From contig JAKEGR010000396.1 in the NCBI GenBank assembly GCA_022615465.1, forward strand, positions 1 through 7,192: 7,192 bases of DNA, read 5' to 3'. Source of the DNA: Planctomycetota bacterium. Lineage in GTDB: Bacteria; Planctomycetota; Planctomycetia; Pirellulales; Lacipirellulaceae. The notes under the pieces are model-generated. The model had not been told where the DNA came from, made no database searches, and saw only the letters and a program-made list of their open reading frames with translations. Below, piece after piece: positions 1-5,528 of the stretch. Made by a program: the position numbers and the translations under genes. Each line of letters begins with the position of its first letter. Position 1 is the stretch's first letter.

Positions 1-501
1 GAAGTCTCCTTCGTCGATGAGCAGGACCAATCGCCGTGCGGAGGCACGAACCTCGGGATCAAAACTCCCGGCCGCTTCTAGCAACCGTGGGCGAGCTGGG
101 GTTCCTGCGTTCAACAAATGCTTGGCCGCAGCCTGCCGCATGTCGTACGATTCGTGTGCCAGTTCGTCGACCCCGCGCTGGATTTCTGTGTTGCTTGAAG
201 CCCGTAGTTCATCCGTGTCAAGTTCTTCGCGGCTTTCCCGGGCGCCCGTTTTGCCGATGCTAGCCGGGGAGGGCGTTGCTGGCTCGGCCGCTTGTAGGAA
301 CGAACTGGCGACACACGACGCGATGGCCAGTGACGCCGACAGCAACGCCGCAAGACGCGCAAGGGCAAAACGCGTTGATCGATCTGGGGGCGGAAAACGG
401 CCCGATTTTGTCCTTGGAACCCGGAAAAATCGAGGCAATTTGCGATCCGAGTTGGGCAAACACCGAGCAGCCGGGTTTGTTGTGCCAGGTAGAGCGAGCA
501 T
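1..501 (-). CDS. Exported HEAT-like repeat protein, N-terminal part (runs off left edge)
   Basis: The minus-strand frame is open from about 615 to the left edge with no stop; 167 codons follow the ATG at 499-501. Residues 45-70 form a hydrophobic, alanine-rich export segment (ARLAALLSASLAIASC...) after arginines. It ends at LQAAEP, a good signal peptidase I site (cut after about residue 72). IASC at residues 60-63 also fits a lipobox. A low-complexity spacer follows, then residues 104-160 look like one HEAT-like helical repeat: SYDMRQAAAKHLLNAG, then RPRLLEAAGSFDPEVRASAR. This repeat type is common in exported planctomycete proteins and usually mediates protein contacts; the partner is unknown. 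The start is uncertain: the 44-residue lead before the export segment is long, an ATG at 604-606 has a better SD-like GAGG, and a TTG at 436-438 would shorten it. No catalytic domain is visible before the edge. Confidence 0.72.
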   Translation of the reverse strand, partial: MLALPGTTNPAARCLPNSDRKLPRFFRVPRTKSGRFPPPDRSTRFALARLAALLSASLAIASCVASSFLQAAEPATPSPASIGKTGARESREELDTDELRASSNTEIQRGVDELAHESYDMRQAAAKHLLNAGTPARPRLLEAAGSFDPEVRASARRLVLLIDEGDF

Positions 502-690
502 CGGATGCCTGAAGTCGTCAGGGAAAATGAAGATGGTACTGCTTCTGCTCCTAATCCTACGACGCTGCCAGCCGCCTTGCCACCGTTTCCACGGGCGAAC
601 CGGCATCCCGGCGCCTCAATTCCGACGAACTCAACAGCTTCCGGGCGGCAGGGGAGGTGAAGAACCCCCCACTTCTTTTTCCAGCATCGC

Positions 691-719
691 TTGTGTACTG
701 GTGTTCCGTCCGGTAGAAT
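691..719 (+). promoter_or_regulatory. Sigma70-like promoter candidate for the metB leader or a small RNA
   Basis: TTGTGT at 691-696 (3 of 6 to the -35 consensus) is followed after exactly 17 nt by TAGAAT at 714-719 (5 of 6 to the -10 consensus). Transcription would start near 726 and give a leader of about 280 nt before metB, or an RNA of about 155 nt ending at the terminator. No comparable box pair was seen between the terminator and metB. This is a consensus match only. Confidence 0.45.
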
Positions 720-745
720 GACAATATCTTGGGATTTGTGGCCGC

Positions 746-807
746 TTGCAGCCGAAACTGCTAAAGAGCCAACGCTGCGAAATATGGTTTCTTAGTTTGT
801 GAGAAAC
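746..807 (+). other. Two consecutive RNA hairpins in the leader
   Basis: Hairpin 1 pairs TTGCAGC (746-752) with GCTGCGA (774-780), seven pairs including one G-U, around a 21-nt loop. Hairpin 2 pairs GTTTCTT (787-793) with GAGAAAC (801-807), seven pairs including one G-U, around a 7-nt loop. They sit between the promoter candidate and the terminator. They do not match any riboswitch class I can recognise. Confidence 0.4.
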
Positions 808-842
808 GGGACGCGCGTTCTTTTTGGCTGAATCGACGCATC

Positions 843-881
843 AAGCCGCAGGTTCCGAATGATCGGGCCTGCGGTTTTTTT
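843..881 (+). terminator. Intrinsic terminator upstream of metB
   Basis: CCGCAGG (846-852) pairs perfectly with CCTGCGG (868-874) around a 15-nt loop. Seven T residues follow directly (875-881), and AAG at 843-845 can pair with the first Ts. This is a textbook Rho-independent terminator on the plus strand. No protein gene ends upstream on this strand. It therefore either ends a small RNA started near 726 or acts as an attenuator in the metB leader. Confidence 0.75.
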
Positions 882-886
882 GTGCT

Positions 887-960
887 CTCGGTTGTTGCCG
901 GACCAAGAGTTGATCATGCCCGGTCTGGCGTGGTGGAAACCGTGGCCTCGGACCAACGAG
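887..960 (+). other. Possible branched RNA fold in the metB leader
   Basis: A closing helix pairs CTC (887-889) and GTTG (891-894) with CAAC (954-957) and GAG (958-960), leaving G890 bulged. Inside it, GCCGGACC (897-904) pairs over eight positions, one G-U, with GGTCTGGC (922-929). A weak third arm (CCG 940-942 with CGG 949-951) would complete a three-way arrangement. Covariation has not been tested, and GC-rich DNA gives chance helices, so this is tentative. Confidence 0.3.
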
Positions 961-969
961 TCTCGCAGT

Positions 970-998
970 GGAGAAATCTCCTCCGTTTTTCGGAGGGG
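970..998 (+). promoter_or_regulatory. SD-sequestering hairpin with competing alternative hairpin
   Basis: CTCCTCCG (978-985) can pair over eight positions, one G-U, with CGGAGGGG (991-998) across a TTTTT loop. This buries the GGAGG SD of metB. Immediately upstream, GGAG (970-973) can instead pair with CTCC (978-981). Both structures use 978-981, so they exclude each other. That is the arrangement of a sequestor and antisequestor in translational riboswitches or attenuators. The longer sequestor helix should be the default. Function is inferred. Confidence 0.45.
992..996 (+). promoter_or_regulatory. Strong Shine-Dalgarno site of metB
   Basis: GGAGG lies 8 nt before the ATG at 1005. It fixes that start in preference to the more distant upstream starts in the same frame and to the second ATG at 1020. 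It is one of only two clear SD sites in the window. Confidence 0.75.
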
Positions 999-1004
999 CG
1001 GGAA

Positions 1005-2252
1005 ATGAGAAATATTGAAATGAACAAACCAACCCAAAAAGAATCGCGGACGGAGTTGATCGGACTTAACTGTCGACCACCGGAGTTTTCAACGCTTAGC
1101 GTCCACGCCGGCGAATCGCGGCAGAAGGCCGGCGATTCGATCACGGATCCGATTTTTTGTGCGTCGACGTATACGTTCGCCAATACGCAAGCATTGATCG
1201 ACTTCGTTGAGGAGCAGCAGCCACGCGAGGAGTACGGCCGCTATGGCAACCCGGGCGAGCGAGTGGCCGAGCGGAAACTGGCTGCCCTCGAGGCAGGCGA
1301 AGCAGCTTTGTTGTTTGCCAGCGGCATGGCGGCGATCGTTGGTCTGCTGATGGCCAAGCTCAGCGGCGGTGATGAAGTGATCTTTTTCGATGAGTGTTAC
1401 CATCGGAGCCGTGAGTTTTGTGCAAAACATCTGTCGCGTTTTGGCGTGAAAACCATTCAAGTGCCGGCCTGCGACTACGATGCGATGGAAGCCGCCATCA
1501 CCCCGCGGACCAAGATGCTCATCAGCGAGTCGCCCACCAATCCGCATCTGAGCATTGTCGATATGGACCGCTTTGCTGGAATCGGGTCTCGACATGGCGT
1601 GGAGACGCTCATCGATGCCACGCTGGCGACGCCCTACAACCTGCGACCGATCGAGGCGGGCGTCGATTATGTGCTCCATTCGGTGACGAAATACCTGGCC
1701 GGCCACAACGACTTGCTGGCCGGCGTGGTCATTGGTTCGGCTGAGAAGCTCGATCCGGTTCGGAATTTGCGGGGCATTATGGGCATGGTGAATAGCCCGC
1801 ACAATTGCTACTTGCTGCTTCGCGGACTCAAGACGTTTGAGTTGCGGATGCAGCGTCACAACGAGAACGGGCAGCGCGTGGCCGAGTTTCTGGAAAGCCA
1901 TCCGAGGGTCGAAAGAGTGTATTATCCCGGCCTCAAGTCGCATGTTCATCATGAGATTGCGCGGAAGCAGATGCGCGGTTTCGGCGGGTTGGTGACGTTC
2001 CTGGTGAAGGATGCGGATTGGCGCGCGACGGCCGATATTGTTGATGCGGTGCGAATTCCTCGGATTGCACCGAGCTTGGGTGGTGTTGAATCGCTGATCG
2101 AACAACCCATCGTGATGAGCTATCATCAGTACACGCTCGAACAACGCCGTGGATTTGGCATCCCCGACAACATGATTCGGTTGGCATGTGGCATCGAGAA
2201 CCCAGACGATCTTGTGGCCGACCTGGCCCAGGCACTCGACGCGACGGCATAG
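1005..2252 (+). CDS. metB: Cystathionine gamma-synthase-like PLP enzyme (Cys/Met metabolism family)
   Basis: This 415-residue cytosolic enzyme belongs to the Cys/Met metabolism PLP family (PF01053). The likely reaction joins cysteine to an activated homoserine to make cystathionine, on the route to methionine. Visible marks are YGRYGNP (77-83, cofactor phosphate and substrate site), ASGMAA (105-110), ESPTNP (175-180), LIDATLATP with D204 facing the pyridine nitrogen, SVTKYLAGHND with PLP-binding K229, YYPGL (306-310), APSLGGVESLIEQP (355-368) and the arginine of IRLACGIE (R392). SPTNP, YYPGL, QMRGFGG and the late block recall plant cystathionine gamma-synthase more than Escherichia coli MetB. 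A homoserine sulfhydrylase or gamma-lyase cannot be excluded from sequence alone. Length is normal for the family. The SD at 992-996 sets the start. The structured leader suggests regulation, perhaps by a methionine-related signal. Confidence 0.85.
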   Translation: MRNIEMNKPTQKESRTELIGLNCRPPEFSTLSVHAGESRQKAGDSITDPIFCASTYTFANTQALIDFVEEQQPREEYGRYGNPGERVAERKLAALEAGEAALLFASGMAAIVGLLMAKLSGGDEVIFFDECYHRSREFCAKHLSRFGVKTIQVPACDYDAMEAAITPRTKMLISESPTNPHLSIVDMDRFAGIGSRHGVETLIDATLATPYNLRPIEAGVDYVLHSVTKYLAGHNDLLAGVVIGSAEKLDPVRNLRGIMGMVNSPHNCYLLLRGLKTFELRMQRHNENGQRVAEFLESHPRVERVYYPGLKSHVHHEIARKQMRGFGGLVTFLVKDADWRATADIVDAVRIPRIAPSLGGVESLIEQPIVMSYHQYTLEQRRGFGIPDNMIRLACGIENPDDLVADLAQALDATA

Positions 2253-2347
2253 TGCCATCACCCGGCCGTAATTCTCCGCGACTGGGAAGTGCTGCCGGCG
2301 GTCTGGGCCTTGATCTGAACGCGAATCTTGGTTTTTCCCTGTCGGAC

Positions 2348-2824
2348 ATGACTTCTTGTGAATCAACGGATCGATGTTCGCTGGCCCCGTGGTATGTGGG
2401 CAGCATGGTGGCGGCCGTCGCCATCGGCTGGCTCTCCGCCAGGCTAAACCTCGCTGGTCTCGCGCCGGTCGGCATTTTGCCGCTGGGTATCGGCATCGCT
2501 CTTGGTGCCGCGATTAGTGGGTTGGCGGCGGCCATGCGGGTGACGTGTCGTGCTCGACTGGTTGTCGGCACGCTGGTCTTTTCGCTCGTGACCGTAGCGG
2601 CCGAGCATACTTGGCTTTATCGTGATTTCCGTCGACAATGGCATGCGGCGCGCACGAACGAGCCGCAGGTCGCCCTGTTTCGCCCAGAAATACCTTGGAC
2701 GCCGAGCGAATACATGGCCCGCGAATTGTCTCCCGGCACCACCGTGCTGTGGGCAGCCGATGCCGCGCTGATCGCTGGCGCGGCCATCGGATCGGTTCTT
2801 GTTTGGCAGCGCGCGTACAGATAG
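2348..2824 (+). CDS. Four-helix integral membrane protein of unknown function
   Basis: I do not recognise a family. The 158-residue product has about four hydrophobic segments: 16-31 (WYVGSMVAAVAIGWLS region), 37-62, 70-86 and 133-153. The longest soluble part (about 90-130) is polar and charged and contains YRDFRRQWHAARTNEPQ, then a FRPE..WTP stretch. Both ends are short. Codons are GC-rich at third positions, like the neighbours, which supports a real gene. The ATG at 2348 is the first plausible start after metB; no clear SD precedes it, and upstream in-frame sequence looks noncoding. It lies 95 nt after metB and 59 nt before acpS on the same strand, so it may share their transcript. No signal peptide, catalytic motif or metal site is evident. 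Confidence 0.72.
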   Translation: MTSCESTDRCSLAPWYVGSMVAAVAIGWLSARLNLAGLAPVGILPLGIGIALGAAISGLAAAMRVTCRARLVVGTLVFSLVTVAAEHTWLYRDFRRQWHAARTNEPQVALFRPEIPWTPSEYMARELSPGTTVLWAADAALIAGAAIGSVLVWQRAYR

Positions 2825-2883
2825 ATTTGGCATGGCTGCTGTCACAAGTTACCCCGAGCTTCGTACCCCCGAGCACTCCTTCC

Positions 2884-3270
2884 ATGTCCATCCTTGGCAT
2901 TGGCACCGATATCGTAGAATGCTTGCGGATTGCGCAGATGATCGAGCGGCACGGTGAGCTGTTTATCACGCGAGTCTACACCGACGATGAGATCCATTAT
3001 TGCAGTGCCCGCAAGGCGGCAACGCAACATTTTGCGGGACGCTGGGCAGCGAAAGAAGCCGTTCTGAAAGCACTGGGCACCGGTTGGCGGCGCGGCATCG
3101 GTTGGCGCGACATCGAGATCTGTAACGACCGCAGCGGTGCGCCAAGCATTATCCTCCGTGGCGGCGCGCGGGACGTCATGGAACAGGCCGGCATCCAGAA
3201 GATCCATATCACGATCTCGCACTGCCGCAGCCATGCCGTGGCAACGGCGATTGCCGAAGGAGAAGGATGA
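2884..3270 (+). CDS. acpS: Holo-[acyl-carrier-protein] synthase
   Basis: AcpS moves 4'-phosphopantetheine from coenzyme A to a serine of acyl carrier protein, activating it for fatty acid synthesis in the cytosol. The 128-residue product has the normal AcpS length and layout. It starts MSILGIGTDIVE with Mg-binding D9. FAGRWAAKEAVLKALG follows (50-65), with E58 as the second metal ligand and K57 beside it. WRDIEI and SGAP lie near 74-87, and ITISH (109-113) is the usual late motif. The ATG at 2884 gives the standard N-terminus, although no SD is obvious. The stop is only 13 nt before the hydrolase start, so the two are probably one transcript. Codons 75-90 have a diverged copy at 4257-4304. 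Confidence 0.96.
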   Translation: MSILGIGTDIVECLRIAQMIERHGELFITRVYTDDEIHYCSARKAATQHFAGRWAAKEAVLKALGTGWRRGIGWRDIEICNDRSGAPSIILRGGARDVMEQAGIQKIHITISHCRSHAVATAIAEGEG

Positions 3271-3273
3271 ATT

Positions 3274-3277
3274 GGAG
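3274..3277 (+). promoter_or_regulatory. Shine-Dalgarno site of the hydrolase gene
   Basis: GGAG lies 6 nt before the ATG at 3284, inside the short gap after acpS. It selects this start, which also gives a proper signal peptide, over the overlapping ATG at 3267 in another frame. Confidence 0.65.
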
Positions 3278-3283
3278 AATATC

Positions 3284-4285
3284 ATGCGACATTTCTCTTT
3301 GGTGTTTGCGTGGGCGACCTTCTTGCACACGCTTCCGCTGTTCGCAGGGGAGTTGGTGTCGCCGAGCGAGAAAGTGCCGAAAGCCTTTGAAATGCCGTTT
3401 GTGGCATCGACGCCGGCTGAAGCGAGAAAGTGGCAGGAGCAGGCGCGCGCGAAATTGCTGGAACTCGTAGCCGTGCAGGCACCGCGTCGTTCGGCGCAAG
3501 AAATACCTCCGGACTTTCAAGTTGTCTCCGCCGAGGATCGTGGCGAATACACGTTGCAGCATGGTTCCTTTTGCGGCAACGACGGCAACCGTCGGCCGTG
3601 TTTGGTGGCGATTCCCCGAGGCGAGGAAAAGCTTCCAGCAATGCTTTGTTTGCACGGCCACGGCGGTTCGGCCGAGATGGTGTTCGATCCGAAGTCGATC
3701 TATCGCGGCTTTGCCGACCATTTCGCCCGGGGCGGATACGTTGTAATCGCGCCGACCTTGGAACATCGCGAATATGCCGCGACAGCTTTGTGGGATTTGA
3801 TGCGCTGCGTGGATATTCTCACTCAGCGGGGGGAGGTTGATGCCCAACGGATCGGCGCGGCGGGGCTTTCCATGGGCGGCGAGTGGACGATGTGGATCGC
3901 AGCTTGCGATGAGCGGATCAAGGCGGCCGTGGTCAGCGGCTGGATGTGTACGACCGCAGGCGTTTTTGCCGTGCCCAACTGTCCGTGCTGGGAACTGCCC
4001 GGCTTCGTGCCAGTGATGGACGTTTGCGAGACGCACCTGCTGATTGCCCCGCGCCCTGTGCTATTTGAGAACGCCGAGGCCGACGAGTCCTTCCCGCTGA
4101 AGTATACGTTCGAGGGATTTCAGAGGATTCAACGCGGCTATCGGGTGTTCGGGGCGGAAGCGGCAGTCGCGCAGGATGTGTTCCCTGGCGGACACGCCTG
4201 GCACGGTCCCGCCGCCTACGTCTGGATTGACAAGCATCTGGGCGGCAAAGCAGCGTCGCGATATCGAAATGCGCAACAACCGTAG
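3284..4285 (+). CDS. Secreted alpha/beta hydrolase, acetyl xylan esterase-like
   Basis: This 333-residue exported serine hydrolase probably cleaves an ester, perhaps an acetyl or other acyl group on a polysaccharide; the substrate is not known. Residues 1-21 are a signal peptide (MRHFSLVF... PLFA, cut before GELV). The fold shows LCLHGHGG (121-128, oxyanion region), GLSMGG (194-199, nucleophile S196), LIAPRPVLFENAEAD (acid D267) and FPGGHAWHG (general base H304). NCPCWELPGF (232-241) before APRP recalls the Abhydrolase_7/acetyl xylan esterase-like group (PF12715 type). The nine or so cysteines of the mature chain could include disulfides. It follows acpS by 13 nt with a good SD. The last 10-12 residues come from an out-of-frame acpS relic, so the ancestral C-terminus was probably near DKHLGG (316-321). 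Dienelactone hydrolase-like activity is an alternative. Confidence 0.85.
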   Translation: MRHFSLVFAWATFLHTLPLFAGELVSPSEKVPKAFEMPFVASTPAEARKWQEQARAKLLELVAVQAPRRSAQEIPPDFQVVSAEDRGEYTLQHGSFCGNDGNRRPCLVAIPRGEEKLPAMLCLHGHGGSAEMVFDPKSIYRGFADHFARGGYVVIAPTLEHREYAATALWDLMRCVDILTQRGEVDAQRIGAAGLSMGGEWTMWIAACDERIKAAVVSGWMCTTAGVFAVPNCPCWELPGFVPVMDVCETHLLIAPRPVLFENAEADESFPLKYTFEGFQRIQRGYRVFGAEAAVAQDVFPGGHAWHGPAAYVWIDKHLGGKAASRYRNAQQP

Positions 4286-4304
4286 CGGTGCGCCAAGCGT
4301 GTTC
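4257..4304 (+). pseudogene. Relic of a second acpS copy (16-codon fragment)
   Basis: This segment aligns without gaps to acpS 3106-3153, with 38 of 48 bases identical by my count, including 15 consecutive identical bases at the SGAPS codons. Read in acpS frame it gives RDIEMRNNRSGAPSVF against RDIEICNDRSGAPSII. Three of the ten differences are silent third-position changes, which suggests divergence partly under coding constraint. The acpS frame is shifted by +1 from the hydrolase frame, which ends inside the relic at 4285. Weak similarity may continue upstream to about 4241 with a 4-nt gap. No AcpS active-site region (D9 or E58 motifs) is present, so it cannot be functional. Confidence 0.65.
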
Positions 4305-4330
4305 CGTTCGATTCGCGGTCGTTCCTTTGG
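4286..4330. other. Short convergent intergenic gap, no clear terminator
   Basis: The plus-strand hydrolase and the minus-strand DUF4434-like gene converge here with 45 nt between their stops. Only a 5-bp CGATT/AATCG inverted repeat (4309-4313 and 4333-4337) with a long loop is visible, with no T-run, so an intrinsic terminator cannot be called. Part of the gap is the acpS relic. Confidence 0.5.
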
Positions 4331-5446
4331 TCAATCGACATGGTGCGTACCGTCGGCTGGTGTCCCCCCATGCGGGCCGTGGAGCCATTTCAGGTAGTAA
4401 GCCTGGTAGGCGGCGTAGGCGGCCCGTGCCTGCTCCGGCGTGCCACCGAAGTCAGCATCCACGCCGCTCCGGTGCGGGTCCATGAAGGGGAAGTAGCCCC
4501 AGTTGACGATGCCGTCGCTGCAACTCGCGGCGAGACGCAGTTTCTGTTCCAGCCACGGTATGGGCGTGAATCGCCACGGGACGCGTTCACTTGCTTCGAG
4601 CTTGAGGTACTCGTCCCAGTCCTTCACATCGGCCTCGCCGGTCTCGACATTCAGCCAGAACTGAGCTCCTGCCTCTCGCGTTGCCTTGCCAACTGCCATC
4701 CAGAATGGCTCACGTTGTTCGAGCGTGAAGAAGGCAAGATGCTCGCCGCTGTCCTGCAGCATCAACACATCAATGCCGGTTTCTTTCAACGTGACGCGCC
4801 ACCAGTCGGCGTATTGTTCAGGCGTCAAGTAGACGAATCCTCGGCGGCTCGTATCGTCGAGAAGGAAGAAGGGGGAGATGGTGACAACGGAGCCTGGCGC
4901 GAGGCGGTGGCACTGGGCGGTGATTGCTTTCCAGACTCGGCGCCAGTAAGCCGTTTCCTCCGCGTCGCCGGGACGAATCGGATTGATCTCGTAGTTCAAA
5001 TACCAGCCATGGAACGAGGCGTGACCACCGTATCGCTGGTGCAGATCCCGCGCGGCCCGCGTGACCTTGACGATGACGTCCTCGGAGGTTTCCTTGCCAT
5101 GCCAGCCGCCTTGGGGCAGGTCGACGATCACCTTCATCCCCCGGGCATCGGCAATGCTGTAAATCGTGTCGATGACATCCTGGCCACCCTCGGTCGGCGG
5201 AAACGAGGCAACGTTGAGCAGCCATAGGAGCTTAAAACCCACGTCGCGCTGGGCCTGAATGGCGGCCTCGAATTGCCCGCGGTTCCACTCTGCACAGTCG
5301 CGAGGAAGAAACCACAGCGTGCCCTGGATCAGAGGTGCAATCGGAGGCGAAGACACCCCCATCGGCGCGGTGGCATCGTCCGCCGCTGAGGAGAGGGCCA
5401 TCATCACGCAGGCCAATCCGGCCATCCACCGGATCATCGGAGACAT
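4331..5446 (-). CDS. Exported DUF4434-like protein, TIM-barrel glycosidase look
   Basis: The product is 371 residues from the ATG at 5444-5446. Residues 1-21 are a signal peptide (IRWMAGLACVMMALSSA, cut before ADDATAP). The frame extends upstream to a TTG at 5488, but that would put 14 polar residues ahead of the signal. The mature chain looks like DUF4434 (PF14488) or a related TIM barrel: IQGTLWFLPRD at the first strand, MKVIVDLPQGGW (104-115), FHGWYLNYEINP (145-156), VVTISPFF, DVLMLQDSGE (226-235) and FWLNVETGE (263-271). E153 and E235 or E268 sit at strand ends where glycoside hydrolases keep catalytic acids; this is suggestive only. Tryptophans and tyrosines are abundant, as in sugar-binding clefts. 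It lies 82 nt after topA on the same strand and faces the secreted hydrolase. Substrate unknown. Confidence 0.75.
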   Translation of the reverse strand: MSPMIRWMAGLACVMMALSSAADDATAPMGVSSPPIAPLIQGTLWFLPRDCAEWNRGQFEAAIQAQRDVGFKLLWLLNVASFPPTEGGQDVIDTIYSIADARGMKVIVDLPQGGWHGKETSEDVIVKVTRAARDLHQRYGGHASFHGWYLNYEINPIRPGDAEETAYWRRVWKAITAQCHRLAPGSVVTISPFFLLDDTSRRGFVYLTPEQYADWWRVTLKETGIDVLMLQDSGEHLAFFTLEQREPFWMAVGKATREAGAQFWLNVETGEADVKDWDEYLKLEASERVPWRFTPIPWLEQKLRLAASCSDGIVNWGYFPFMDPHRSGVDADFGGTPEQARAAYAAYQAYYLKWLHGPHGGTPADGTHHVD

Positions 5447-5528
5447 AATCAGGTGGGCATCCAAGGGGGCCTTTGTTTGGTCTGGCAATAGGCAGACGCC
5501 GCCTCAACCACTGCGTCACCTCTCGAAT

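Larger units (their letters stand above)
502..1004. other. Divergent intergenic region with structured leader, no convincing gene
   Basis: This gap of about 500 nt lies between the leftward HEAT-like gene and rightward metB. No frame shows convincing coding character. A plus-strand frame at 528-721 begins MKMVLLLLLILRRC but continues as Arg/Pro-rich sequence typical of noncoding GC-rich DNA. Reading rightward, it holds a promoter candidate at 691-719, hairpins at 746-780 and 787-807, an intrinsic terminator at 843-881, a possible branched fold at 887-960 and a hairpin over the metB SD at 978-998. No convincing promoter for the leftward gene was found. Confidence 0.7.

Noticed and set aside
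17..721. Long plus-strand ORF at the left end, and the MKMVLLLLLILRRC stretch starting at 528
   Set aside because: It lies antisense to the HEAT-like gene for most of its length, has no domain-like pattern, and turns Arg/Pro-rich after the leucine run. The minus-strand reading has a signal peptide and a repeat, so this one is a shadow.
726..1004. Known methionine-related leader classes: SAM-I, SAM-II (GCTAAAGAG near 760), SAH, T-box (GGTGGAAACCG near 932)
   Set aside because: The short matches are isolated. The SAM-II closing stem and pseudoknot partner are missing, and the T-box-like string has an extra base and no Stem I or specifier region that I could find.
1089..2366. 425-codon minus-strand ORF antisense to metB
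   Set aside because: metB is certain from its motifs. The antisense translation has no recognisable motifs and is a long shadow typical of GC-rich codon use.
3267..3470. 67-codon plus-strand ORF overlapping the end of acpS
   Set aside because: It is out of frame with the clear hydrolase, is rich in Arg and Cys in the manner of shifted-frame translation, and has no motif.
4340..5227. 295-codon plus-strand ORF antisense to the DUF4434-like gene
   Set aside because: The minus-strand product has a signal peptide and barrel-like strand motifs. The plus-strand reading shows none.
5447..5488. Upstream TTG start for the DUF4434-like protein at 5488
   Set aside because: It would place 14 polar residues ahead of a good signal peptide and has no SD; the ATG at 5446 is preferred.
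5447..5528. Terminator between topA and the DUF4434-like gene
   Set aside because: Only short inverted repeats (such as GTCTG/CAGAC on the minus strand) without a T-run are present, so no terminator can be supported.
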